From positions 10,551,072 to 10,615,071 of the forward strand of contig CM030931.1 of assembly GCA_018136815.1 (NCBI GenBank): a stretch of DNA of 64,000 bases, given 5' to 3'. Every line of letters starts with the position of its first letter. Position 1 is the stretch's first letter. The notes under the pieces were generated by a model, which did no database searches, was not told where the DNA came from, and saw only the letters and a list, made by a program, of their open reading frames with translations. Of this stretch, positions 48,429-62,024 are shown one piece after another. Made by a program: the position numbers and the translations under genes. Source of the stretch: Isochrysis galbana (taxonomy: Eukaryota > Haptophyta > Isochrysidales > Isochrysidaceae).

Positions 48429-49075
48429 CTACTCCATGACAACGCGTCGCCCTCTGAATAACTCGCATAGCCAGACACGCATCTCCGGTCCAACCCGAAA
48501 CCCAAAGAAATGGTGATGCATCTCTCATCATTTTGCAGCCTTGATGCCGATGTCATTTTAGGGCGGTCAATCTTAGACGGGGGTGAAGGGCGGAGTGCCA
48601 AAATGGCCAACTCAGGATAGGCGAATTTTTTACGAAAACAAGTGGTAGAATCCGGGTACCGACCCATGTAGCGCAGCACATCACATGCTTATGAGGTGCG
48701 CCACCAACTGTCATAAAACTGACAGGGTCATGCGTCATAGAGAACGCACCGCTCCGCTCCTCTCCTGCCGCCCCAGACGCCGCGTCAGACGATCGGTCCA
48801 TGGCCGATCCCGCGCCACCGAAGCGCCCGCGAGAGGGTGTCACGACCAACCAAGTGCCCGTGCCACCCGGTGACCTGATGGTTGCCCTTGCTCCGGCTCC
48901 CGCTGGCAAGAGACTGAAACCCCAAATTTTGTTTGTTTTTTCGACTGAGCCCCAAGGGAGGGGGGTACATACCCTCCTCCTCGTCGACGCAGGATCACCT
49001 AAACTTTTAAGGATGGGGCGGCGACACGCCACCTCACTTTACAGGGAGCATTGTGATCATCATCATGAATCCACA
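48429..49075 (+). mobile_element. PAN-gene 3' flank and degenerate hairpin-MERA copy
   Basis: CTGTC-ataaaact-GACAG (48708-48725) precedes GGTCATGCGTCATAGAG and a GC-rich tract similar to the copies at 16.38 and 57.78 kb (PPKRPREG-type frame about 48815-48840). No intact gene. Confidence 0.4.
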
Positions 49076-50093
49076 TACTACCTCCGTTCCATTACTGAAC
49101 CGCATCGCCAAAATAGGGACAGTAAAGTTGACATAAAAGAAATTCGTGTGGAGAGGGGAATAGCGGGTACACTGGGGCGAAAGACCACCAAAAAATCTGG
49201 CACCCAAAGCCACCAAGGGCGTCCGAATATTATATTTTCAGTATTGATCAAACACGATTTTGGCGCCCCCTAGCTACACGGCCGATCGCCTTGCCACGAA
49301 AGCTCTCGCCGCTCCGCCTCTCTCGCGAGAGCCGGGCCGCATGGCGCGCCTGAAGGTGGTCGAGCCCCAGCAGCATGGGAGGCGCACCGGTGGCGACTTT
49401 GTGAGGCGCTGCCGTCCTGCTTCTCCCGAGCAGCCTCCTGAGCCGCCCAGCACGCCCAAGGAGGATGCGGCCCCACCGTCCAAGAAGTGGCAGTGGTCGT
49501 TGACGCCGAACTGCCAGGCGGCAATTGCTGTGGCATACGAGCATACGAGCGCGAGCGGCTGGCCGAGCCGAAGCATGGGAAGGAGTGGCAGCGAGCGCAC
49601 GCGGCATTGTGGGAGAAGTATCATGTTGGCCCGCGCTATCCGACTGAGGTCAGCCGAACATCATCAGCTGGCGGCTGGCTGAGGCGGAACGTCTGCCGGC
49701 ATGCCGCAAGGGTGCTGGTGGCCTTGCCACTGTGCAATTGTGAGCAAGCATTCAGCATGAATACACCCCCTGAAGAATTTAGTGCTCTCTTCAATAACTA
49801 AAGCCTGGTGTTGGCGCGCATCGTTGAGGTGGAGGGATCGAATGAGTATGATTTGCCGCACCGCCGTGATCTGTGATGTGCTCGAGGACACTGACACTGA
49901 TTAGAATTCCTTTCTTTGTGACTTTGTCCGTAGGTGCGAATCACACTATTGAGATGAAACAAAATGTTCATGTTAAGCCCCAATGTACCCTCTCCCCTCT
50001 AACATCTTTGGCGGGGCCCCAATATTAGTGTCTAGCTGACAGTTATTGTTTAAAGCCTCCTTGACATCTGAGTAATGGAACGGAGGTAGTATA
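49076..50093. mobile_element. Mariner/Stowaway-type DNA transposon with 20-bp TIRs
   Basis: ACTACCTCCGTTCCATTACT near 49078-49097 is exactly inverted near 50071-50090, each outer end abutting TA. TA target sites and CTCCGTTCC-type ends are hallmarks of the Tc1/mariner-Stowaway group. The 1.0-kb interior holds frames with LSREPGRMARLKVVEPQQHG and GKEWQRAHAALWEKYHV, which shift phase and show no DDE/D motif, so the copy is non-autonomous or decayed. Confidence 0.65.
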
Positions 50094-50761
50094 AGCAATG
50101 ACCATCTCTTCTCCAAGGCCTGCTTGAAAGGCAAAAGCGCAACCATCAGATCAAAGTGACATATCCTGAAGGGCCCCATCCCATACCTCAACAGTTCTTT
50201 GAATCACAAGCTTCAGCCACAACCACAGCCACTACACTCCCCCAGCTACATGGTAGCAACCACGAAATCAAACCAACTCAAAAGGCCTGCACGGACTCTA
50301 CGCTCCACGCTCTGAGCTCTGAACCGGGCCCATGATAGTGCCCAATGACCCGAAATATAAATTTGAAATATACGATATTGCTATCGCATATCGCGGCGAA
50401 GACATACCTCAATTCGTACTCATACTCCGGCCAACGACGCGCGCGGGCCCTCGGGCCCTCCTCGTTGGATTGAGATTGAAGTGGCGCTCTGCGGCCAGCC
50501 TTTCCACTTGCACCAAAGCGTATGCGCATCACAAGCCATACTCAGCCTCTCCTTTCTATTGTGGACCGTCTCCGTATCACTATAGTGGGTGCCTTCCCCG
50601 CCGCCATTGCTGGCTATAGATGATAGATAGGCATGACTTTGCTTCCCTATCTCTCACTTGAAGCACCTTCCTCAACCCAAATCTATCAGATGACTTGGTC
50701 AACGGAAATCGCGCAAGCTAGGCCGTAGAAGGCTGACGAGCAGGCAAAGGGCGCCATCATC
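50094..50761. other. Unassigned, 3' flank of SEL1L
   Basis: No gene or repeat recognised. Confidence 0.3.
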
Positions 50762-53700
50762 TTAGCGAAGGGGATGCTGGCGTATGGCCGCCGCAGGTTC
50801 GTCCTGTTGTAGCCCTGTGCGCAACGCGAGGACTACGCAGAGAGCAAATATTAGTATCGCGATGAGTATGGTGTCGTTCTCTACCTGTGGGGCGACTTCC
50901 GCCCACAAACTATCCAATCGTTCCACGCTAGTCCCCGTACTCTCGTCGGATCCAAAGAGGGCAGCCTGGATCTCGACGGCGGCAGCGGCTAAAATTCGTC
51001 TTAGAATGAAGGTGGGCGAGTCTGTGCGGCCCGTACGCGCTTGCCACCACTGCACGAACCTCAGCTCAAGCATGGCTAGCTGAACAGGTAAGAAGGCGTC
51101 TGCGGACGCGTCAATCGCCGCGTCGTAATGTCGTTTGGCCAAATGCAAGTCGGATGCGAGGCCGAGGCCGTGGGTGTACCTGCCGGATCAGAAATGGCAT
51201 GGGAGATTCTAGATGAGCATTTCCGAAACGGACGCAAACGATGTCTTGGTGGCTAAGATGCGAATTGCTAAGGGCCACACAACACAAATTTGATGAAGCA
51301 CGAAGATGGTTCATAGCCCTCGTGGGAGCGAGTGGTCGCCGCAATGACTCGCACTTACATGTATGCAAGATCAAAGGATGCCTGAGCATTCCTCGCCTCA
51401 GCGGCGATACGGTAATGATGAGCCGCCGCCTCGAGGTCGAGCGGCACGCCCTTGGGGGGGAGGGGGGGGGGGAGGGGGCAATTGCGATTTGGAGCGTATT
51501 GATGGCAGAGTAAAGAAAAGGCAGTTGACAAATCAAAGGGCCTCGATCAGGCCACATGCTAATCCTTAGATGCACCGAGCTGTCATTCGCACTTGCGAAA
51601 AACGGGGAAATTGGCGATTCGGGCCGCACCTGTCCGTAGTAGTAGCAATCGCCAAGACGGAGCTCCGCAGCGACATTCCCTTGCCCCGCAGACAGCCGGT
51701 AAAAAGCAAATGCGCGTTCAGCAAGAGGGACGTCAGATATTCCCGCGATAGAGCTGAACAAATGACAGGAACCATAGGAGAGGAAAAAGGTGAGCAGAGA
51801 AAGGGAGGCGTAAGAGGGACTCCCACCGAACTAACGCTTCCTCGATGCACCCACGATACGGGAAGCTGAGACTTGGGGGCCGTCACCGTTGAGGCGCCGA
51901 CAGATACTGCTCGTCGAGCAAAAAGGCGACGTTATGCTGGGCAACCTCGTACCCTCCCACTGCAAGCGCTGCATAGAGGTGAAGGGCCTTCTCTACTTTG
52001 CCCGCAGAGAGAGCGTCGAATGCATCCGTGAAAGCAGTGCCCCAAGGACCCCTCTCAGCGACTGCCTTGAGAAAGCTGACTGCAACGTCGCACGACGGCG
52101 TGGTGCCCAACCCATTCAGGTGCATCTATTTTAGGTGTTAATTGTGAACGCGGAGGTCGGGATGAGAAACCGGGGAAGAGGGTAGAGGATGAAGCGAGGG
52201 TTTAGGGACTGATCGCCTGCGGACGAGCGCTTCTCCCACCTGTCCCAAGTTATAAAGAGCCAGCGAATGGCCCTGATGTGCCGAGAGTGTGAAGTAGTGC
52301 AGTGCCTTGTCAAAGGCCTTGCGCACACCCATGCCGGAGATATACATCGCACCCAGATTAAACTGCGTGATGGAAGCGAGACGTCAGTCTATCAATAACA
52401 GCGCAGGAAGAAGTTTCACCTCGGATCAAGGTTAATATTTGACGCTATGCGAGACCGAGGGATCGACCGATGAGCATGCTACAGCCCCTCAGCTACCCCG
52501 TGGCTTGGCGCAAACCTGTGCCTCTGCATTGCCACGTTCCGCGGCTTTTTGGAACAGTTGCAACGCCGTCGTGTGAGAGACTGGTACTCCGTAACCGTGC
52601 ATGTACCTGTGCTCAAAGTGGAGAGAGATTTGTGAGGAGGAGGGCGACCAGCGAGTCCATGCCGCAGGTTTACGTACTGAAACTCGGAGATGCGCGATGG
52701 CGACTCGTAGTGTCGCACATGAGCATTCTAGATTGCCCCTGCAAGAGGCTGGGCAGTTGAGGGAGACTCTTCTCACATGAACCCTAACCCATTCTGGGAT
52801 GCAGCATGCCCAATGGCCGCGCCCTTCTTGAAGTATTCCAGAGCCGTTTCATTGCTTTGTTCCACACCTAGGCCCTGGTTCCAACCATGAAAGGGTGGGA
52901 ATTGAGGCCACATGTCCAGGGAAGAGAAGCAAGTCGGAGGACGGGGCCTCCCTTAACAGTCTCACGCAACAAGCACCCCAGCAAATGCACCATGAGGATG
53001 CGTTGCGATGTTTAGACGTGTCGACTCAGCCTAGGGAATCGGATGATTAAAGTTATTATCCTTGTCACCAGCATCCTTGACAATTGTTTGCGCCAGCACA
53101 CAGGCGCACCTGTGCATACATATAGCCGAGATGAGAGTACGCCGAAGGCTCTCCTGCTACCGCAGCCTTCGAGTAGAACTCAAATGCCCTGTTTAGATCC
53201 GCAGGCACCCCTCGCGCTCCGTGGAAGTTGAGGTGTGCCAATGTCATCTGGGCGTCGACGGAGCCCTTCCTAGCTGAGTGCTCGTAGTATTGCACGACCT
53301 CATCGTCTATGAGGATGCATGGGCGTGCGACATGTCACATTGTGAGCACGGTCGAAGCATGACAGCGAGTACTTGCGTTATGGAAGTGTCAAATGAGCAA
53401 GGGACACATGTTCGTATGTGTGCACTGACACAACTCGCAGTAGCGACCACCTTCCGGGACCAGGATCCCTCTGCGGGCTGGTCGCAGGTGCAAAGACGAC
53501 AAATTCGCCTGCGGCACTCACCGGCGCCCCCCCTTTTGGACCCTATTGTGAGTGTCGTTTCAGTTGTAAGACGGATCTTCTCGATAAGCTTTCCACCGCC
53601 GCCTAAGCGCTGTGCTCCGGCGACCACCTTCTCGGCCACTGGAGAGTAGTAGATCAGGGCCTGCGCGGTATGTTGGAGAGCAACACTCAGCACACGCATG

Positions 53701-54359
53701 ACGGCTTCAACGACTTTGGCAGCAAGCATGGCCGTCATCATTACCTTGGAGCACGACTTGGGAGCATTCACTCCGAGCATGTGACGGTAGCCAAGTGCAA
53801 GCTGAGCGCCCACCGACCCGCCTTCCGCCGCAAAGTAGAAGTACGCCGAAGAGAGCGGTATGTCGACAGGGACGGTAAACCCAGTCGCATAGAGAACACC
53901 TAGAGCGAATTGTGCCTCTGGGTGCCCCGCATTCGCTGCATGCTCGAAGAGTTGGCGTGCACGTGACGCATCGGCTGGAATACCTTCCCCATGCAGGTGC
54001 AAATGCCCCAGGGCAACAGCCGCGTCGCCTGCTTCTTCCATGGTCACCACACCGGTGCGATCTGCCGCTGCGATGGCTTCATAGAGTTCGGCCGCCACCG
54101 CGAGCCGCTTTCTGGATCCTGTGGGCAGCCCCGTCTCGAGTGCGCGTGCATGTGCAAGAAGATCGCTCGCATTGCTCCGGCGGTGGACCTCAAGCAATCT
54201 GCGCAGCCTGGCGACGGCGGCCTCCTCAGTCCCGGCTGCGTCTGGCTCGAGTGGAGAAGCCGATGTGGCGCGAAGCTTCCCATGTGGCTGAGACTGAGTC
54301 TCAGAGCTTGCAAGAGCCGTGCTCACCAGGAGCAAGAGTAGGCAATGCTGTGACGCCAT
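50762..54359 (-). CDS. SEL1L: SEL1L/HRD3-type ER-associated degradation adaptor
   Basis: Ten exons keep one frame: 53745-54359, 53522-53660, 53110-53306, 52783-52874, 52516-52606, 52240-52362, 51887-52125, 51630-51753, 51359-51450, 50762-51179; 709 residues. A signal peptide (LLLLLVSTALASS) opens a luminal array of about ten Sel1 repeats, e.g. GHLHLHGEGIPADASRARQL, LGYMYAQGLGVEQSNETALE and LGAMYISGMGVRKAFDKALH. The SCSKALIYYSPVAEKVV stretch is the family's characteristic spacer after the first repeats. The C-terminus has one membrane helix (TILIAILIFALCVVLALRTG). The protein pairs with the HRD1 ubiquitin ligase and recruits misfolded glycoproteins. Exon 1 reads through intron 1 (84 nt) in frame, which could mislead gene callers. 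A long CT tract (coding strand) lies just upstream. Confidence 0.9.
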
Positions 54360-54419
54360 TTGGCGAGACGCTCGAGAGCTCGCGAGAGAACCGCCCGGGC
54401 GGAAGGGGAGGGAAGGGAA

Positions 54420-55980
<1,561 letters not shown>

Positions 55981-56069
55981 GGAAGAGGCGGGAGAAGGGG
56001 GGCGGGGGCGGGGGGGGGGGAGGGGGGGAGGGGGGGAGGGGGTGCCTGGACGGAGGAACCACGGCGCGG

Positions 56070-56102
<33 letters not shown>

Positions 56103-56339
56103 TCCTTTTAAAAGTAGTGGGGGGGGGGGGGGGCGTGGCGCGGGGCGACGAGCCGCCCTGACCCCCCGCCCCCCCCCCCCGCCCCCCCGCCCCCGCCCCC
56201 CCCCCGCCCCCGGCCCCCTCCGTTCCCCTCTCTCTTGCTCTCGTCGTTTCTTCTTCTTCGTCTTCTTCCACTTCTGGACCTCCTCTTCCTCGGTCTTCTC
56301 TCTCTTTCCCCATCCTCTCTCTCCTCTCACCCTCCCTCT

Positions 56340-56394
<55 letters not shown>

Positions 56395-56446
56395 GTCCGC
56401 CGCATCTTCTGCTGCGTCTCCCCCTTCGCCCGCGACGACACAGACG
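55981..56446 (+). promoter_or_regulatory. Homopolymer runs and CT tract before the G-patch gene
   Basis: G-rich (55988-56042), then a C-run of about 31 (56071-56101), a G-run (56119-56134), more C-runs, and a pure CT tract (about 56346-56392) ending 55 bp before the ATG at 56447. Long homopolymers may carry sequencing error. Confidence 0.5.
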
Positions 56447-57385
56447 ATGGCGATTCCGCAGGGACTGCTCAGCCGGAAGACGCAGCGCAGCCTGGGCGCA
56501 GTTGTGAATGAGGCGGCCGCAGACGTTTCGTGCGAATTCGGCCGCCGCATGCTAGCAAAGTTTGGCTGGGAAGAGGGCAAGGGCCTCGGCAAGAGGGAGG
56601 ATGGTATGACATCGCACATTCTCGTGAAGCAACGCTCCGAATATCTCGGGCTCGGCGCGGCCACGGAGACTACGAAAACAGCGTGGGCGCCGCCATCTGA
56701 AATGCTTACATCTGACGCCTCCAAGTCGAAGAAGGTCAAGAAGATCAAGACGAAGAAGGGCAAGCCCACAGGCGACGCAACGACAAACATGTTTGGCGTC
56801 AAGCCAGTCGGGAGTGGGATCATACCCGGACTGGACGATGCTGCCATCTTCGAGCTGTGCGGTGGGGCTCGTCTGGGCAGGCGGGCTCACCCGGGTTTAC
56901 AGGTTGGCAAGGAAAAGCGCGTCCAAGATGCGGATGCTGAGTTTATGGCTAAGTACGGGAAAGCAAGCACAGTGGCTACTAGTGCTCCCCTAATCAGCAC
57001 GAAAGCAGATGCAGGGCAAAGAAACGGGGTATCGGAAGTGAGGGAGAAGAAGGAGGGTAAGCGCTGTGGCAGTGACAGCTCTCTAGATGACTCGGGAGTA
57101 TCGACGCTGAAGAAGCGCAAGAAGGGGAAAGAGAAGGAGAAGGCGGAAGAACAGCTCAAGCCGAAGAAGCAAAGGAAGGAGCGCAAGGGCGAGGCAGGGC
57201 CAGAGAAAAAAGAGAAGGAAAAGAAGAAGTCTAAGGAGAGCAAGGACAAGCGGGATCGCAAGGATGCGAAGGAGCGGGGGCATAAGGAAGTCTCCAGTTG
57301 TGCGACCGCGAGCCCACGGAGATCTCCGAGATTAGTGGCCTTGGAGATGGAGAAGTCCAAAGAGGTACCAAAGATTTCTCTATGA
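56447..57385 (+). CDS. PINX1/GPATCH4-like G-patch protein
   Basis: A single-exon protein of 312 residues. The G-patch (about 31-71) reads FGRRMLAKFGWEEGKGLGKR then SHILVKQRSEYLGLGA, closest to PINX1 (FGQRMLEKMGW...HIKV...LGLGA), a nucleolar protein that inhibits telomerase and, in yeast (Pxr1), activates the helicase Prp43 in rRNA processing. A conserved-looking stretch ADAEFMAKYGKAS (about 163-175) follows, then a very Lys/Glu-rich tail (about 220-290) typical of nucleolar factors. GPATCH4 is the alternative. The gene is divergent from SEL1L. Confidence 0.82.
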   Translation: MAIPQGLLSRKTQRSLGAVVNEAAADVSCEFGRRMLAKFGWEEGKGLGKREDGMTSHILVKQRSEYLGLGAATETTKTAWAPPSEMLTSDASKSKKVKKIKTKKGKPTGDATTNMFGVKPVGSGIIPGLDDAAIFELCGGARLGRRAHPGLQVGKEKRVQDADAEFMAKYGKASTVATSAPLISTKADAGQRNGVSEVREKKEGKRCGSDSSLDDSGVSTLKKRKKGKEKEKAEEQLKPKKQRKERKGEAGPEKKEKEKKKSKESKDKRDRKDAKERGHKEVSSCATASPRRSPRLVALEMEKSKEVPKISL

Positions 57386-57499
57386 GAGCACCCGTGTACG
57401 TTGTTGTATTATTTGACAGAGGATCTAGTGATTTGTTACCGAGCATTTCGTTTTGTGTTGTGAGCGTGATGCCATCATCATGACTCCGATCTATCATCT

Positions 57500-58060
57500 A
57501 TAAAAATTCATAATATTCTCGCCGCGCACGCGACTGAGGACCCACTACCACTACGTGCTACGTAGTGCCACTAATTCAAAAATGTTCAATATTCTCACCG
57601 CACACGCGGCCGCGGACCCACTACTTTCTTCACGCAGCAATCTTTCTACACTCCCACTCCCGCGGCCCTTCTCCTCCCGCCATCAGGCGACTCTCCCCGT
57701 GCACTACTAGGGACTAGGGACTAGGGGGATAGGGGTGAAGGTGAATGGGTGGCAACTAGCAACTATCGTTAAAACGATAGGGTCATAGAAGGGTAGCGCG
57801 CACCGCTCCCCTCCTCCCCTGCCGCCACCCCCGCCGCGACGGACTATCGGGCCATGCTCGACGCCTCGCACTCGAAGCGCCCACGAGAGGGCGCCCCCCG
57901 GACCCAAGTGCGCGCGAGACTCGTCCCGTGCCGCGAACCCAGCCAGACGCCGACTGCTGAGCACCAGCACGACAGCACCAGCAAGTCCACAATGGCCTGC
58001 ATGCAAGGCCCACACAACCCACAACTCCTCCCAGCCACCAATGGCCACCCACCAACCGAG
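57500..58060 (+). mobile_element. Solo LTR-like repeats and hairpin-MERA copy
   Basis: 57507-57720 holds two partial copies, on the minus strand, of the flanking repeat of the 10.5-12.0 kb element (AATATTCTCGCCGC; AATATTCTCACCGC). The hairpin CTATCGTTAAAACGATAG (57763-57780) follows, then GGTCATAGAAGGGTAGCGCGC and a GC-rich frame with KRPREGAPRTQ (about 57871-57905). Confidence 0.5.
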
Positions 58061-58985
58061 ACAAGCCGGCTCATAGCCGCATCTCATAGGGAAAGCCGTA
58101 AGAACGAGCCTCAGCCGGAGATCATAAACGCCCCAGCCGGAGACCATAAACAGCTACATTGTCATTGCCAACGTTGTATTTGTCAATGCGGTAGGGCCGG
58201 GGCATATATCAGCATGTGTATGTGGGAGGGAGCGGAGCGGAGGGGGAATGAAGGATGGGGGGAGTGGAGGGAGGGAGGGAGGGAGGGAGCGAGCGAGCGA
58301 GCGAGAGAGAGGGAGGGAGGGAGAGGGAGAAAGAAGGGAGCGAGGGAGGTACAAAGGACAAAGGTACGGATGACGGATGAGAGGGAGGGGGAGGGGGAGG
58401 GGGAGGCGAGGGGGGGAGGGCAAGCGAGCGAGCGAGGGAGGAGAGACTCTGGAGAGAAAGGGAGGAGGGGGGGGGAGCGAAGGACAAGGGGAGGAAAGGA
58501 GGAGAGCGAGCGAAGGAGCGGGAGGGACCTCGGAGGGAGGGAGGGAGGCAGGGAGGGAAGGAGGGAGGGGGGAGGGGGGGAATGAGCGAATGAGCGAGCG
58601 AGCGAGCGAGAAGCGACGACGTAGCCAGACCCCTAGACCCCTACGGCCTTCTCTATGGTAGAATAGCTAGAGCTAGTTGATAGTAGTCCTAGATCTAGAT
58701 ATACCTAATCCTAGCATATATATATATAGCAGAAAATAGTAGTGGTAGTGGTAATATCCACATCCCCCCACCGGTATCTGTATTTGGCCTGTATTTGGTC
58801 TGAGGCCAAATACATCCGGCCAAATACATACTGTATTTTCTGCATTTCTGTTGCCCGGCTCTGTATTTCCCATCTAAGGTGCCCATATTCCATATTCCCA
58901 GCTATTAGTTCAATTATTCTTCATTCACACCACATCCCAGCTCTCCAAGCCCAAGCCGAGCCGAACCTGCGACTGCCTACTGCAG
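58061..58985. repeat. GAG-rich low complexity and TGTATTTGG-motif tract
   Basis: 58215-58620 is GGGA/GAGC-rich simple sequence. At 58770-58870 TGTATTTGGCC and its complement alternate. No gene seen. Confidence 0.5.
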
Positions 58986-59310
58986 CTTGAGGGGGGGGGA
59001 CGGGGGGGGCATCGGTCGCGTTCCGGTGGGCGCCGTCTCTCGTCGGAGGCCTCCGCTCCCTCACGTTCTCTCGCGGGCCGGTTGCCGCCGGTGTTCCTCG
59101 ACGCCGCGGCGTCAGCCAAAGGTTCACACAGGTACCTTCTACCGACAGCCGTGTCCTCTCGTCCACACAACAGAGAGCTCTGGGCGCCTCTGCTCTTTCT
59201 TCGCAGGGCCAATTGGTGCAACCTCTCGGCCAGCGCTCACTGTTTTGGCGAGGATTTGTCACAGTGTGAGGCGGCTGGAAGACTGCCGGAGTTTCCCGGC
59301 TCGTCTGCAG

Positions 59311-60980
59311 ATGGTGGGTTGGCTACGCCGCACGCTCGATGTGTGGAGCCAGAGCCATCACAAGCGCTTCCGGAGAGCGGCTGAGGAAACAAACCGCCTT
59401 CCTCGAGGCATTGGGTACATCATCACCAACGAGGCGGCGGAGCGCTTCTCGTATTACGGCATGCGCACCATTCTTGTCGTTTTCATGTGCGAGAAGCTGA
59501 GGAATTCGAAGGGAGAGTACGATACCATGGGCGATGCCGAGGCAAGGTCTTGGTACCACAGCTTCACAGTAGGAGTTTACCTCTTCCCCTTTCTCGGCGC
59601 GCTCTTGTCTGATGGCTTCCTCGGCAAGTACATCACCATCATGTCCTTCTCCCTTATCTGCTGTGCCGGGCACCTGATCTTGTCTCTTAACGAGACGCGC
59701 GTCGGGCTCGGCGTTGGCCTAGTGCTAATCGCGATTGGAGCTGGAGGAATCAAGCCGTGCGTGTCGGCCAACGTTGGCGACCAATTCTGCGAGTCAAACC
59801 GTGTGTTGCTCCCGAAAGTTTATGGTTATTTCTACCTGGCCATCAACATAGGGGCCTTCGCATCGTCCATAGTCACACCAGTATTGCTTGAGGCATTTGG
59901 ATCTCACATGGCCTTTGGTCTTCCCGGTGTGGTTATGGGGATTGCCACACTCGTTCTTTGGCGAGGTCGCTTCACTTTTGTCCAAGTGCCACCTGCTGGC
60001 CTTAGGGCGATCACGCAAGGCATGACTCGCGAGGTTGGCTTGAAGCTCGGCCGTTTGCTCACTGTACATGCCTTTTTGGCTGTCTTTTGGTCGTTGTATG
60101 ATCAATCGGGATCTGTGTGGGTGCAACAAGCTGAACGAATGAATCGCAATCTGTTTGGTGTGGAATGGCTACCTTCTCAAATCCAAGCCATCAATCCATT
60201 GCTGATCTTGCTGTATGTCCCTCTATTCAATGGCATACACATTGCCCCTTGTGGATTGCGGCGTTGCCGGGAGTGCCGATTTGTCGGGATCTATGGCTGG
60301 GCGTCTCAATGGCTCGAGCTCACGGCATTGCGCAAGATCAGCATGGGCTTTTTCGTCACCATCTTGGCCTTTGGCATGGATATGACGGTTGAGGGCTGGA
60401 TCTCGGCAGGAGAAACACCGAGCATCCTCTGGTTATTGCTTTGTTACGCTGTGCTCACGATTGCAGAGGTGGGTCTCGGCGGCACCCCAACCCCACCGCG
60501 CGGTAGCTCAAAGCGCCACCAACGGTACGTACCGCCACTTGGCCACCACTCCTGATGGATCCTCTGCACTGCTACGTGCTGTAGGTACTAGTCTCTGTCA
60601 CCGCACTCGAATTCTCCTACTCTCAAGCTCCTGAGGAGATGAAGTCATGGGTCATGGCTATGTATCTGGGCTCCATTTCTGTAGGCAATGCTGTCACCGC
60701 TGCGGTCAACGCCGCCATCGTACGCGCGGACGGTTCCTCACGTTTGAGCAACATTCAGTATATGCAGCTCTTCACCACTTTCATGCTCATCTCAGCTGTC
60801 CTTTTCCTTGTCTTCATGCGGTACTACAATGATGACTTGCCCACAGCGTCAATTGCCTCGGTCAGCGACGACGTTGACGAGCCCACCGTCACATCTAGGA
60901 GGGAGGCGCCTGATAGAATTGGAACCCTAGAGTCGTTCGACAATGACGGGAAGAAGAGTTTATCAGCCGCCAACTACTGA
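59311..60980 (+). CDS. POT/PTR2-family proton-coupled peptide transporter
   Basis: Two exons (59311-60468, 60585-60980) give 517 residues. The N-terminal signature NEAAERFSYYGMRTILVVF carries the proton-coupling ExxER-type motif of POT (SLC15/NPF) transporters. Further landmarks: FPFLGALLSDGFLGKY, GAGGIKPCVSANVGDQF (the classic PTR2 motif region), FWSLYDQSGSVWVQQAERMN and FSYSQAPEEMKSWVMAMYL. About 12 hydrophobic helices can be traced. The junction IAE-VLVSVTALEFSY fixes the intron (donor GTGGGT). The frame continues upstream of Met-1 to 58987 but with non-membrane, Arg/Pro-rich sequence, so Met at 59311 is preferred. It likely imports di/tripeptides at the plasma membrane or vacuole; nitrate or other substrates are possible in this family. 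Confidence 0.9.
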
Positions 60981-62024
60981 CAATAGAAAACAAACATATG
61001 CCAGTTGACAATATTGTGCGAGTTGACAATGTCTTCCTCAGTGTACACTACGTGAACATTTGGTGGCCTAACAAAGCAGCAGCACGAGGGCAAATCGCCG
61101 TCGTGACGTCACACCATAGATTGAGAATTGAGCCTATTGACGACGTGCAAATACCAGCATGGCCTTTGGGGACACTTTTAGCCTGATCTTTACTCGTAGC
61201 CGGGTGCGCGCCCCAGCGCATCAGCTCTTGGTGCCCGTTGGGGAGTCCGAGGAAACTTGTAGTGCCCGGTTGTGTGTGAGTGGACTTAGGGATGTTCTTA
61301 TCTTGAGGGCACGCTTGAGCGGTGCTTCATCGCTTGGTGCTGCGCGTTCCGCGTTCCCCTTTCCCGCTAGCTCTTCCGCGCGCATGGGGAGCTGCGCTGG
61401 CTGGGCTGCTGCGGGCACGGATATCGCTAGCGCTCGATGTAGGATGCTAGGAGCCGCGCTAGGGGGACGCGGCGGCGGCCTCGCGGTCGTTTCGCGAGAG
61501 AATATGCCTCTTACTGCATGGCACGCCTTTTCGCGCTCCGTTGTGCGCTTATGCTGAGCGCGCGCAACTGTACAACTGTGAAGTGCTTGAGAGGGCGTGA
61601 AGCACAACAATCGAACACACATCTTGCCTTGCGGGTGGGTATGGTGGTGGTGGGTGATGTGTTGCTGCAAGCCATTATTAGGTCGCGCGCGAGACTATCC
61701 TTTGAAACTTTTACCAATAATAATTTTTGCTACATTGGCGGTGTTGCGCGGCGCGCTTGGGTAAGTAGCGCCTCCTATCTTGCTGTGGGCGCTTAGAAAC
61801 TGGCGTGGGGTCCATTCGTACGTACGGCCCCCGTGGCATAGGAGAGCGAGATGTTCTTCTTTTTGCGTATTCTTGTGGCGGTCGGCGCGGCGCCATTGCC
61901 GCGAATTTATTAAGCCTTGTTTTAACTAACTGAGCAAGGCCTTGCTTGCCATTCTGATCGTGGATCATAGTAGCATGTAGTGGGTACTGAAGCTCCCATG
62001 AGAATATCGTGCTTGCTTTGTTGT
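60981..62024. other. Convergent 3' flanks of the POT and DENND4-like genes
   Basis: No gene recognised. A 132-residue plus-strand frame (61159-61557) has no motif. Confidence 0.35.

Noticed and set aside
49260-49801. Host gene inside the mariner-type element
   Set aside because: Protein-like pieces change phase and have no recognised domain; treated as transposon interior.
58987-59310. N-terminal extension of the POT transporter
   Set aside because: Arg/Pro-rich and unlike the family's N-terminus; Met at 59311 starts the recognisable protein.
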